DNA of 64,000 nucleotides from JANXQE01 sp035651635 (lineage in GTDB: Bacteria > Verrucomicrobiota > Verrucomicrobiia > Limisphaerales > UBA8199). The notes under the pieces are model-generated. The model did not search any database, was not told the DNA's origin, and was given only the letters and a program-made list of their open reading frames with translations. This document shows, one piece after another, positions 54,821 through 61,985 of the stretch. Positions within the stretch are counted from its first letter, which is position 1, and every line of letters begins with the position of its first letter. Both the position numbers and the translations under genes were made by a program. The stretch covers positions 3,806 to 67,805 of the forward strand of contig DASRFK010000104.1 in NCBI GenBank assembly GCA_035651635.1, read 5' to 3'.

Positions 54821-55199
54821 CGCGCGGGCATCCTGCCCGCAGCAACGACCGATAGCGAACTGGCGCTAGGCACTCTCGGCGCCCGAGTTGCTTCGTGCAT
54901 CCCTGCGGACATCCGATGTCCGAGCGCCGGCGCGCGGGCATCCTGCCCGCAGCGGCGATCGATAGCGAACTGGCGCTAGGCACTCTCGGCGCCCGAGTTG
55001 CTTCGTGCATCCCTGCGGACATCCGATGTCCGCGCGCCGGACCGCGGGCATTCTGCCCGCAGCGACGATCGATCGCGAACTGGCGCTAGGCACTCTCGTT
55101 GCCCTGGTTGCTTCGCGCATCCCTGCGGACATCCAATGTCCGCGCGCCGGACCGCGGGCATTCTGCCCGCAGCAACGATCGATCACCACCAGGCGCCAG
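54821..55199. repeat. 110-bp tandem repeat, about 3.4 copies
   Basis: Units start at 54821, 54931, 55041 and 55151 (last partial) with exact 110-nt period. Each contains two palindromes: GCGGGCA-TYC-TGCCCGC and, in most, GCGGACAT-CCR-ATGTCCGC. Similar CGCGGGCATCCTGCCCGCAG motifs are familiar as scattered elements in this kind of genome. It lies between glgB and gatB. Confidence 0.9.
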
Positions 55200-55200
55200 A

Positions 55201-56625
55201 TTACCCTTTTAGCTTTCGTTCAAGGATCTCGCCGACCAGCGCCGGGTTGGCCTTTCCTTTACTGAGTTTCATTACCTGGCCCTTGAGAAAATTCAGGGCG
55301 GCGGCTTTGCCTGCTTTGAAATCAGCCGCCGGACCCGGATTGGCGGCAATGGCCTGGTCGCAAAAGGCCTCGAGGGCGGACGAATCGCTGACCTGGGCCA
55401 AACCCTTGCGCTCGACGATTTTTCCAGGCGCATCGCCCGTTTGAAACATCTCGCTGAAAACGTCCTGGGCTATTCTTGAGCTGATCTTGCCCGAATCAAC
55501 CAACTCGACGAGTTCGTTGATTCCAGCCGGAGCGAACTTCAGATTATCCAGGCCAACGCTTGCCTCCGTAAGTTTTGCCCGCAAGTTATTGATGACCCAA
55601 TTAGCCGCAGCCTTAGGATTTTTGGCCTGCTTTGCCACCGATTCGAAGTATCGACCGAGCGGCACATCCCAGACGAACGTCTGCGCGTCCGGAGCCGGCA
55701 AATGATAATCGCGCATGAACCGATGTTTGCGCGCCAGCGGCAGTTCGACCACCCGTCGCGAGACTTCCTCGAGCCATTGCTCGCCGGGTTGGAACGGCAT
55801 CAGGTCCGGCTCCGGAAAATAGCGGTAATCGTGCGCCTGCTCTTTGGTGCGCATCTCCTCGGTGATGCCGGCGGCATCATCCCAACGCCGGGTCGATTGT
55901 TGCAGCTTGCCCCCACGCGAGACCACGCCGATTTGGCGGGGGATCTCATACTCGAGCGCCTTGCGCACGCCGCTGAAGCTGTTCATGTTCTTAATCTCGA
56001 TCTTGGCGCCCAATTGCTGCTCTCCTTTCGGCCGAACACTCACGTTCACATCGCAGCGGACCATGCCTTTTTCCATGTCGCAATCGCTCACGCCGCCGTA
56101 CATAAGGATCTCCTTAAGCGCGCTGAGATACTCGTAAGCCATGTCTGCGCTGGTGATATCTGGCTCGGAAACAATTTCCATCAAGGGCACGCCGGCCCGG
56201 TTGAAATCAACCCCGCTATTGCGCTCGAAATGAAAGTTTTTTCCGACGTCTTCCTCCAAATGCGCGCGCGTGATGCGGACCCGGGCCAGGCCGCCCTGAA
56301 ACTCAAACTCGACATAGCCGCTCATCGTCGAAGGCCGATCGTATTGCGTGATTTGATAGTTTTTTGGCATGTCCGGATAAAAATAATTCTTCCGATCGAA
56401 TTTGGCGTAGGGAGCAATGGTGCAGTTTAGGAGATATCCGGTCAGCACGGTCAGGCGCAGTGCCTCGTCATTGGCGACGGGCAACACGCCCGGCATGCCC
56501 AGGCAGACCGGGCAGACATGGGTATTGGGAGGGGCGCCGAATTCGTTGGCGCAGCCGCACCACATCTTTGACTTCGTCTTGAGCTGGACATGCGTCTCCA
56601 GCCCGATCACCGCTTCGTATTCCAT
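55201..56625 (-). CDS. gatB: Asp-tRNA(Asn)/Glu-tRNA(Gln) amidotransferase subunit B
   Basis: 474 residues. Signature GLETHVQLKTKSKMWCGCANEFG and VCPVCLGMPGVLPVAN (Zn Cys); kinase-like domain around YFYPDMPKNYQITQYD; C-terminal YqeY-like tail. It phosphorylates and amidates mis-acylated tRNA with GatA/GatC, which are not in the window. Confidence 0.97.
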   Translation of the reverse strand: MEYEAVIGLETHVQLKTKSKMWCGCANEFGAPPNTHVCPVCLGMPGVLPVANDEALRLTVLTGYLLNCTIAPYAKFDRKNYFYPDMPKNYQITQYDRPSTMSGYVEFEFQGGLARVRITRAHLEEDVGKNFHFERNSGVDFNRAGVPLMEIVSEPDITSADMAYEYLSALKEILMYGGVSDCDMEKGMVRCDVNVSVRPKGEQQLGAKIEIKNMNSFSGVRKALEYEIPRQIGVVSRGGKLQQSTRRWDDAAGITEEMRTKEQAHDYRYFPEPDLMPFQPGEQWLEEVSRRVVELPLARKHRFMRDYHLPAPDAQTFVWDVPLGRYFESVAKQAKNPKAAANWVINNLRAKLTEASVGLDNLKFAPAGINELVELVDSGKISSRIAQDVFSEMFQTGDAPGKIVERKGLAQVSDSSALEAFCDQAIAANPGPAADFKAGKAAALNFLKGQVMKLSKGKANPALVGEILERKLKG

Positions 56626-56686
56626 ATCGCTGTAAAAGAATTACCACGGACGAACAGGGATAGACACGGATTTTTGTGCGTGCGGG

Positions 56687-56710
56687 GTTTGGAGTCCCGC
56701 CTTCAGGCGG
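56687..56710. repeat. Single arm of the GGAGTCC...GGCGG repeat
   Basis: GTTTGGAGTCCC then GCCTTCAGGCGG; related to the arms at 21282-21385, with an internal GCC-TTCA-GGC hairpin. Upstream of gatB. Confidence 0.5.
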
Positions 56711-56849
56711 TGCGGGGCACGAACCGCAATCAGCGTGGGATCTGACGCGAAGCCGGGCAGTTTTTCCTGGCAATATCAGCGGTGCCCAGAATACCCCACC
56801 GAATTTTCTCCGCGCTCATCCCATCCACTTCTCATCCTTTTGGGGACTG

Positions 56850-57713
56850 TCAGAAGTACTTCTCGAGAATCGGCTCGAGGTTTTTCCTGGTCCTTGCCGG
56901 CCAAAGCTTTTTATCCGTCAGCAATGCCGTCTTAAGAGCCGAATGGCAGGGCCAAGTCGGCTCAATTGGGATCTTTGGCACCGCGTGCAGAATGATCTCT
57001 TTGGCAGCACGGGCGTTGCGATTTAGGTTTTCGATAATCATTTCCACCGTCACGTGCGCCTCGTCCGTCTTCCAGCAGTCGTAATCGGTGACCATCGCCA
57101 TGGCGGCGTAGGCGATTTCCGCCTCGCGCGAGCATTTGGCTTCACCGAGGTTAGTCATGCCAATCACATCATACCCGAGCTTATGATTCGACATCGATTC
57201 GGCGCGCGTGCTGAACGCCGGGCCTTCCATATTCACGTAAGTGCCTCCGTCATGCGCTTTCGCTTTCAATGCTCGGGTGCTCCTGAGCAGGATTTGCCGC
57301 AGTTCTTCGCAAATGGGATCTGCGAAGGCTATGTGAGCCACAATCCCATTGCCAAAAAACGTATGCGCGACCGATTCCTTGGTACGGTCGAAAAACTGAT
57401 CGAAGAGCACTACGTCACACGGTTTATACTTGGCTTGCAACGAACCCACCGCACTGACACTGATAATCCACGCAACACCTAGTTTCTTGAGCGCCCAGAT
57501 ATTGGCCCGGTGATTTAATTCGCTGGGGAGAATTCGATGACCCCGGCCATGCCGTGGTAGAAAAACAACGTCGCGCCCTTCAAGTCGCCCCGTCAAGAGC
57601 TCGTCGGAAGGCGGACCGAAAGGGGTCTTCACCTTTACCCATCGCTGATTCGTTAACCCTTCGATATGATAAAGCCCGCTGCCGCCAATAATCCCAATTC
57701 GATATCCAGACAT
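56850..57713 (-). CDS. mtnP: S-methyl-5'-thioadenosine phosphorylase
   Basis: ~287 residues of the purine nucleoside phosphorylase family: IGIIGGSGLYHIEG, LPRHGRGHRILPSELNHRANIWALK, YVNMEGPAFSTRAES and GMTNLGEAKCSREAEIAYAAMAMVTDYDCW, with Asp in the MTAP-like position. It splits MTA to adenine and 5-methylthioribose-1-phosphate. ATG 57713. Confidence 0.93.
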   Translation of the reverse strand: MSGYRIGIIGGSGLYHIEGLTNQRWVKVKTPFGPPSDELLTGRLEGRDVVFLPRHGRGHRILPSELNHRANIWALKKLGVAWIISVSAVGSLQAKYKPCDVVLFDQFFDRTKESVAHTFFGNGIVAHIAFADPICEELRQILLRSTRALKAKAHDGGTYVNMEGPAFSTRAESMSNHKLGYDVIGMTNLGEAKCSREAEIAYAAMAMVTDYDCWKTDEAHVTVEMIIENLNRNARAAKEIILHAVPKIPIEPTWPCHSALKTALLTDKKLWPARTRKNLEPILEKYF

Positions 57714-57885
57714 GCGGGGCGTTATAGCGGCGGACAAGGGGACCAGCGAGCACTTTCTCGAAAGTCATTCCTAGGCCTTCGGCCTGGGCTGCTATGAGCA
57801 ACGCCGTTGGCGTTGGAGCTGAGAACTTCATGCGCAAAGCCCAGTGGCGTTTGGCATTGAGATCCTGACCTACGCTTTGCTGCCT

Positions 57886-58569
57886 CTATCGATTGCAGCA
57901 GGAAGACCCGCCGGCTAAATTCGGGCTCACGTAAGGAATACCCAATCCAAGCCCCCGCAGAATCAACAGGGAAGCCAAAAGGAATACCGAGACGGGAATG
58001 GCTTTCCGCAACTGGAGCCGGAGAGCCATCGGAAACAGATGTCCTGAGAGGCCTATGCCGAGCATCAGGGGAACCGTCCCAAGCCCGAAACCAGCCATGT
58101 ACTCGACGCCCGAAACCAAGCCTCCGGTGGCAACGGCCCCAGCACAGGCTACGTAGACCAGGCCGCACGGCAAAAAACCGTTCAGCACTCCTAAGCTCAG
58201 TAGTGACACGAAAGAGCGGCGGCGCAGCAGGTTGGTCATTCTAAATTTCAATTTTTCAACCAAGATGATGACCGGCCGCCAGACCGCGAGTTTGCGCGAT
58301 GAAAATAGTCCGATTATCAGCAACACTCCCAGAGCGATTGAAACCCACCGTTGAATGCCTGCTAAAACCAGCGTGCGGCCCAGGAGCCCGAAGATCACCC
58401 CCAGCAAACAATAAGTGATGATGCGCCCCAGGTTGTAAGCCAGTCGGCCGGACAAAAATCCCAGCCGAGTACGCCCGGTTGCGGGCAGTGCCAAGGCCAG
58501 CGGCCCGCACATGCCTGCGCAGTGCAGGCTACCGACCAGACCCAGAAATATGGCCGCAAAAAAATTCAT
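57886..58569 (-). CDS. TauE/SafE (DsbD_2)-like membrane protein of the cbb3 cluster
   Basis: 227 residues with six or so helices. LHCAGMCGPLALALP and VLNGFLPCGLVYVACAGAVATG carry the paired Cys motifs of this family, often called CcoH/heavy-metal-related in cbb3 clusters. Possible role: copper handling for CcoNO. It ends the fix/cco-like operon. Confidence 0.8.
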   Translation of the reverse strand: MNFFAAIFLGLVGSLHCAGMCGPLALALPATGRTRLGFLSGRLAYNLGRIITYCLLGVIFGLLGRTLVLAGIQRWVSIALGVLLIIGLFSSRKLAVWRPVIILVEKLKFRMTNLLRRRSFVSLLSLGVLNGFLPCGLVYVACAGAVATGGLVSGVEYMAGFGLGTVPLMLGIGLSGHLFPMALRLQLRKAIPVSVFLLASLLILRGLGLGIPYVSPNLAGGSSCCNR

Positions 58570-58605
58570 TGCCGGGCGTGCCTCCGGACCTCTAGGAAAA
58601 AAAGC

Positions 58606-58762
58606 GGTTGAAAACCACCGATGAACACTGATTCACACGGATGAAAGAGGAAGCGTGGACCCGCACAAAAGCTGCAGCGCCTATCCAAAGGCGATGCCAG
58701 CATTAGGAGCCGAACTGATGCCGGGCTTGCCATTGTATCAACGTTCATCCGTGTGGTTCAAC
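58606..58762. repeat. Intergenic element copy A, downstream of fixH-like gene
   Basis: Begins GGTTGAAAACCACCGATG and ends ATCCGTGTGGTTCAAC, so its ends are inverted repeats. The same plan and internal words recur in copy B (59296-59460) on the other side of the fixH-like gene. Confidence 0.6.
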
Positions 58763-59228
58763 TTGCTGGAATAATGACTTTCTGATCGATAAAGTACCTC
58801 TTCTCACCAACGCTCCAGGAGACGCGCACTTTCCAAAGTCCCGGCAGCAGTGCGGCGGCATCAAGCGATTGGGAACCGCTTGGCGTGAGGTCCAGCTTCA
58901 GCGTTCGATCCAGATTCATGGCCGAGGGCCGATACAACTGGATTTGGCCGGATGGCCTGGCGGCGGCCATCGTTGCAGGCACAGAAAGAGTGATCCGCCG
59001 CGCCGCCTCGTCATAGCTCACTGAGGCGAGCGGCGCTTGGGCCTGTGTCTGTTGCTGCCGATCGATCTGGCCTTGGTACCGGACTTCCTCTTCATAGTAA
59101 TTGGGCGAGATGAGGTCCGCCGGATGGCGGCTGCAAAAGGTAATGAACGTGGCGCAGCCAAGGATGGCCACGCTGAAAAATGAAATGATTGAGACGGGCC
59201 AGAGATTAAAACGACTGGAATGGTTCAT
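58758..59228 (-). CDS. FixH-like cbb3 assembly protein
   Basis: 156 residues: N-terminal helix WPVSIISFFSVAILGCATFITFC, then SPNYYEEEVRYQGQIDRQQ and a C-terminal beta region with SGQIQLYRPSAMNLDRTLKL and LLPGLWKVRVSWSVGEKRYFIDQKVII. FixH family proteins aid cbb3 assembly with the CcoG/CcoI group. Between ccoG and a TauE-like gene. Confidence 0.8.
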   Translation of the reverse strand: MNHSSRFNLWPVSIISFFSVAILGCATFITFCSRHPADLISPNYYEEEVRYQGQIDRQQQTQAQAPLASVSYDEAARRITLSVPATMAAARPSGQIQLYRPSAMNLDRTLKLDLTPSGSQSLDAAALLPGLWKVRVSWSVGEKRYFIDQKVIIPAS

Positions 59229-59295
59229 GGATTAAAAAATTGGCAATTTTCCGAAACAAACGAAAACGTGGCGGGCTAAAGCCCAAACCATTGCA

Positions 59296-59460
59296 GTTGA
59301 AAACCACAGATGAACACTGATTCGCACGGATCACACAGCCGCAGAAAGTAATAAACGAAAGGCTGCTCCGTTCACCTAAAGGTGATGCTGGCTCAGGCAG
59401 CCCAGTTGATGCCAATCCGCGCATTTTATCAGTGTTCATCCGCGTCCATCCGTGGTTGAA
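59296..59460. repeat. Intergenic element copy B, upstream of fixH-like gene
   Basis: Begins GTTGAAAACCACAGATGAAC and ends in CATCCGTGGTTGAA. Copy A and copy B share CACTGATTC, GTTGATGCC/CTGATGCC and other blocks, so they are diverged relatives. Confidence 0.6.
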
Positions 59461-59520
59461 CTGCATCGGCTTGGCTAAGGCGGGGACTCCCAACCGGAGA
59501 AACTTTGTTGCTGCTGGTGT

Positions 59521-60960
59521 TCATCGGCGTGGACCAATGAAAATGGTTTTGATTTTGTCGATTGGTTGGCCGGCTGAATAAACCTTAACAACCAAAGGCG
59601 TGGTGCCGGACTTCAAATTGGCAGGTGCGATCTCAACCAGAACGGAGGCCTCAGTTTGCTTCTCCGCCGGCAGTGTTAGTTGCCCACCCAGGATCGTCAG
59701 TGTGCCGGCAATATTGTCTAACTTGAGGTCCACGGCTTTATCGGCATGGGTCTTATTCGTGAGCTTGAGCAAATAGAGATTGCTGATCTTGCCTTCGGGG
59801 GTTTGTTGGAAAAGGGCTCCTGGTGCCCGCAGTAGCGTCACGTCCACTTCGGAACGAGTGAGTAACAGAGTAAGCAATCCGACGCCAAGCACGAGCAGGA
59901 TCCCGCAATAGCCCACAATACGCGGGGTGACCCGGATGGGTTCGTTTTTCTCGATGCCATTGAGCGAAGCGAATCGGATCAAGCCGCGCGGGCGGCCCAA
60001 TTTGGTCATCACCTCGTCACAGGCATCGATGCAGGCCGTGCAGTTCACGCATTCCATTTGCGTCCCGTTGCGAATATCGATGCCCGTGGGACATACCCGA
60101 ACGCAATTGAAACAATCGACGCAATCACCCGCGCCGCGCGCCGTGCGCTGGTCGAGGGATTCTCTTCGGCTGAAGCGCCCCCGCTGTTCGCCGCGTTTGT
60201 AATCGTAGGCGACGACAATCGTGTTTTCATCCAGCAACGTCGATTGGAAGCGTCCGTATGGGCAAATAAAGGTGCAAGCCTGTTCGCGAAACCGGGCAAA
60301 GAGTCCGTAGAAGATCAAACTGAAGATCCCCATAAAAATCAGCCCCGTCAAATGCCGGCTCGGCGAGTCGGTTACGATGAGCTTCAGCGCGTCAATGCCG
60401 ATGATGTAGGCCAACAGGGTGTTGCCGATCACAAACGAAAGCGCCAGAAAAATGAAGTGTTTCCCAACTTTCCTGGTGATCTTATCGGCCGTCCACGGAG
60501 CCCGGGCCAGGGCTTTCTGCGCGGAAGAGTCGCCCTCGATGAAGTATTCGATTTTGCGGAATACCATCTCCATCATGACCGTCTGCGGGCAGGTCCAACC
60601 ACACCACAAGCGCCCAAAGGCGGCGGTAAATACCGCAATCCCCATCAGGAACAAAAGGAAGCCCAGCGCGAAGATCAAATTGTCCTGGGGCCAGAAAATC
60701 ACGCCGAGCACGGAAAACTTGCGCTCCACTACATTAATCATGAGCAGCGGGTTGCCATTAATCTTAACGAAAGGACCGCCAAACATGATTCCCACCAGGA
60801 CGGCCGCTACCCACGCCCGGGCCCGATGGAACCGCCCCTTCGGCCGTTTTGGATACAGCCATTTGCGCCGGCCGTCCCGCTCCGCCGTGGCAATCCGGTT
60901 GCGAAAATCGACCGCCGCCGCCGGGGGATGTTGCGTTGGTTTTCTTTCCGTCGAGACCAT
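59521..60960 (-). CDS. ccoG: CcoG/FixG/RdxA cbb3 oxidase accessory Fe-S protein
   Basis: 479 residues, five membrane segments. Cys-rich motifs: WCGWTCPQTV, then two 4Fe-4S binding clusters in CVDCFNCVRVCPTGID and CVNCTACIDACDE. C-terminal Ig-like beta domain (LYLLKLTNKTHADKAVDLKL). CcoG reduces copper or shuttles electrons for cbb3 maturation. Downstream of ccoP. Confidence 0.95.
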   Translation of the reverse strand: MVSTERKPTQHPPAAAVDFRNRIATAERDGRRKWLYPKRPKGRFHRARAWVAAVLVGIMFGGPFVKINGNPLLMINVVERKFSVLGVIFWPQDNLIFALGFLLFLMGIAVFTAAFGRLWCGWTCPQTVMMEMVFRKIEYFIEGDSSAQKALARAPWTADKITRKVGKHFIFLALSFVIGNTLLAYIIGIDALKLIVTDSPSRHLTGLIFMGIFSLIFYGLFARFREQACTFICPYGRFQSTLLDENTIVVAYDYKRGEQRGRFSRRESLDQRTARGAGDCVDCFNCVRVCPTGIDIRNGTQMECVNCTACIDACDEVMTKLGRPRGLIRFASLNGIEKNEPIRVTPRIVGYCGILLVLGVGLLTLLLTRSEVDVTLLRAPGALFQQTPEGKISNLYLLKLTNKTHADKAVDLKLDNIAGTLTILGGQLTLPAEKQTEASVLVEIAPANLKSGTTPLVVKVYSAGQPIDKIKTIFIGPRR

Positions 60961-60997
60961 GAATTATGCGGGTGAGGCCTTTTGGTTGCCGCGGCGG

Positions 60998-61175
60998 AAA
61001 TCCGAAGGCCGAAAACCGAAGGCCGAAGTCCGAAGGGCTCTGAAAAAGCGTCTTGGTGTCCGACTCGCCTGATGAGTTGAAATCACACGATTACTATGCC
61101 GATTCACGTTCTGCATCTTATTCGGATTTCGGATTTCGGGTTTCTTTCGGCCTTCGGCCTTCGGGTTTCGGGCTT
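60998..61175. repeat. Inverted pair of TTCGG-rich repeats between ccoG and ccoP
   Basis: 60998-61036 reads AAATCCGAAGGCCGAAAACC and so on, the reverse complement type; 61128-61175 is the direct type, 46/48 identical to 1561-1608. Together they can form a long imperfect hairpin in the ccoP-ccoG spacer. Confidence 0.75.
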
Positions 61176-61197
61176 TGAGCCTTGGCCACCGCCCTCC

Positions 61198-61791
61198 CTA
61201 CTCAAACTCGCTCGGTCCCGTCTTAACCGGTGTTTGGTTTTCGGGTGGCTTCGGATTTTTCGGGTTCGAGCCTCGTAACGTATAGATGTAGCTCCCGACG
61301 GCGTAAATGGTGTTGGGGTTCAAGGTATCTTTCCAGGTCACCATTCCTTTGGCGGGCACTCCATTCCAAATGGTTTGCAGGTTATCCACGAAGTTGGAGC
61401 CGTGAATCCAGTAGTCATCGCACAGGTTGGGTCCAACCAGCCCGCCGGCATCGGCGCGATGGCACGGCGCGCAGAGTTTGGAGAACGTCTCCCGCCCCTG
61501 GGCCAGCACGACCGGATCTTTCGAGGGCTCCAGCGACCCGATTCGCTTTTCGAAGGACGACATCGCCTGGGCCTTCACCTGGGCGCCGACCTGCATTTCC
61601 TGCTGGTACTGGGCCGCCATGAGCTTGCCTTTGCCAAGCACATGGAAATAGACCATATAGATCACCGCGAAAACGATGGTCAGGTTGAATAACCAGACCC
61701 ACCAGCGTGGCAATTTATTATCGAGTTCCTGAATTCCGTCGTATTCGTGGTCCAGCAATAAGGGGTCTTTAGCTTGATTCGGATTATTCAT
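61198..61791 (-). CDS. ccoP: Short CcoP subunit with one heme site
   Basis: 197 residues with an N-terminal helix (WWVWLFNLTIVFAVIYMVYFHVLG) and one heme motif, KLCAPCHRADAGGLVGPNLCDDYWIHG. Canonical CcoP has two CxxCH motifs; only one is present. ATG overlaps the ccoQ stop by 8 nt. C-terminal ~30 residues are Pro/Asn-rich. Confidence 0.9.
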   Translation of the reverse strand: MNNPNQAKDPLLLDHEYDGIQELDNKLPRWWVWLFNLTIVFAVIYMVYFHVLGKGKLMAAQYQQEMQVGAQVKAQAMSSFEKRIGSLEPSKDPVVLAQGRETFSKLCAPCHRADAGGLVGPNLCDDYWIHGSNFVDNLQTIWNGVPAKGMVTWKDTLNPNTIYAVGSYIYTLRGSNPKNPKPPENQTPVKTGPSEFE

Positions 61792-61981
61792 GGGAAACCT
61801 TTCGGGCTAGGTCTGTTTCTGTCTCCACGTCCAAGGCTACACGCGCCATGTACTCGAGATGAGTCTTCTTTTGTGCGAAAGCCCAGATCAGCACCCCAAC
61901 GAACACCGCGCAGAACAGGCACAACGACACGATGCCGAAGTGCTGAATGCCGCCCAAATGTCTGAGAATATTTTGGATCAT
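61784..61981 (-). CDS. ccoQ: CcoQ-like small cbb3 subunit
   Basis: 65 residues. One helix (FGIVSLCLFCAVFVGVLIWAFAQK), then a charged tail. It sits between ccoNO and ccoP in the usual place and overlaps ccoP. Confidence 0.75.
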   Translation of the reverse strand: MIQNILRHLGGIQHFGIVSLCLFCAVFVGVLIWAFAQKKTHLEYMARVALDVETETDLARKVSHE

Positions 61982-61985
61982 AAAA

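Noticed and set aside
54821..55199. CRISPR array
   Set aside because: The repeat period is 110 nt with no unique spacers; tandem, not spaced repeats, and no cas genes.
54895..55444. Open frames over the tandem repeat
   Set aside because: Translations just repeat RAGILPAA-type words from the 110-bp DNA unit; an artefact of the repeat.
57580..57837. 85-aa minus-strand frame upstream of mtnP
   Set aside because: It overlaps mtnP in another frame and its remainder is intergenic; no recognisable protein.
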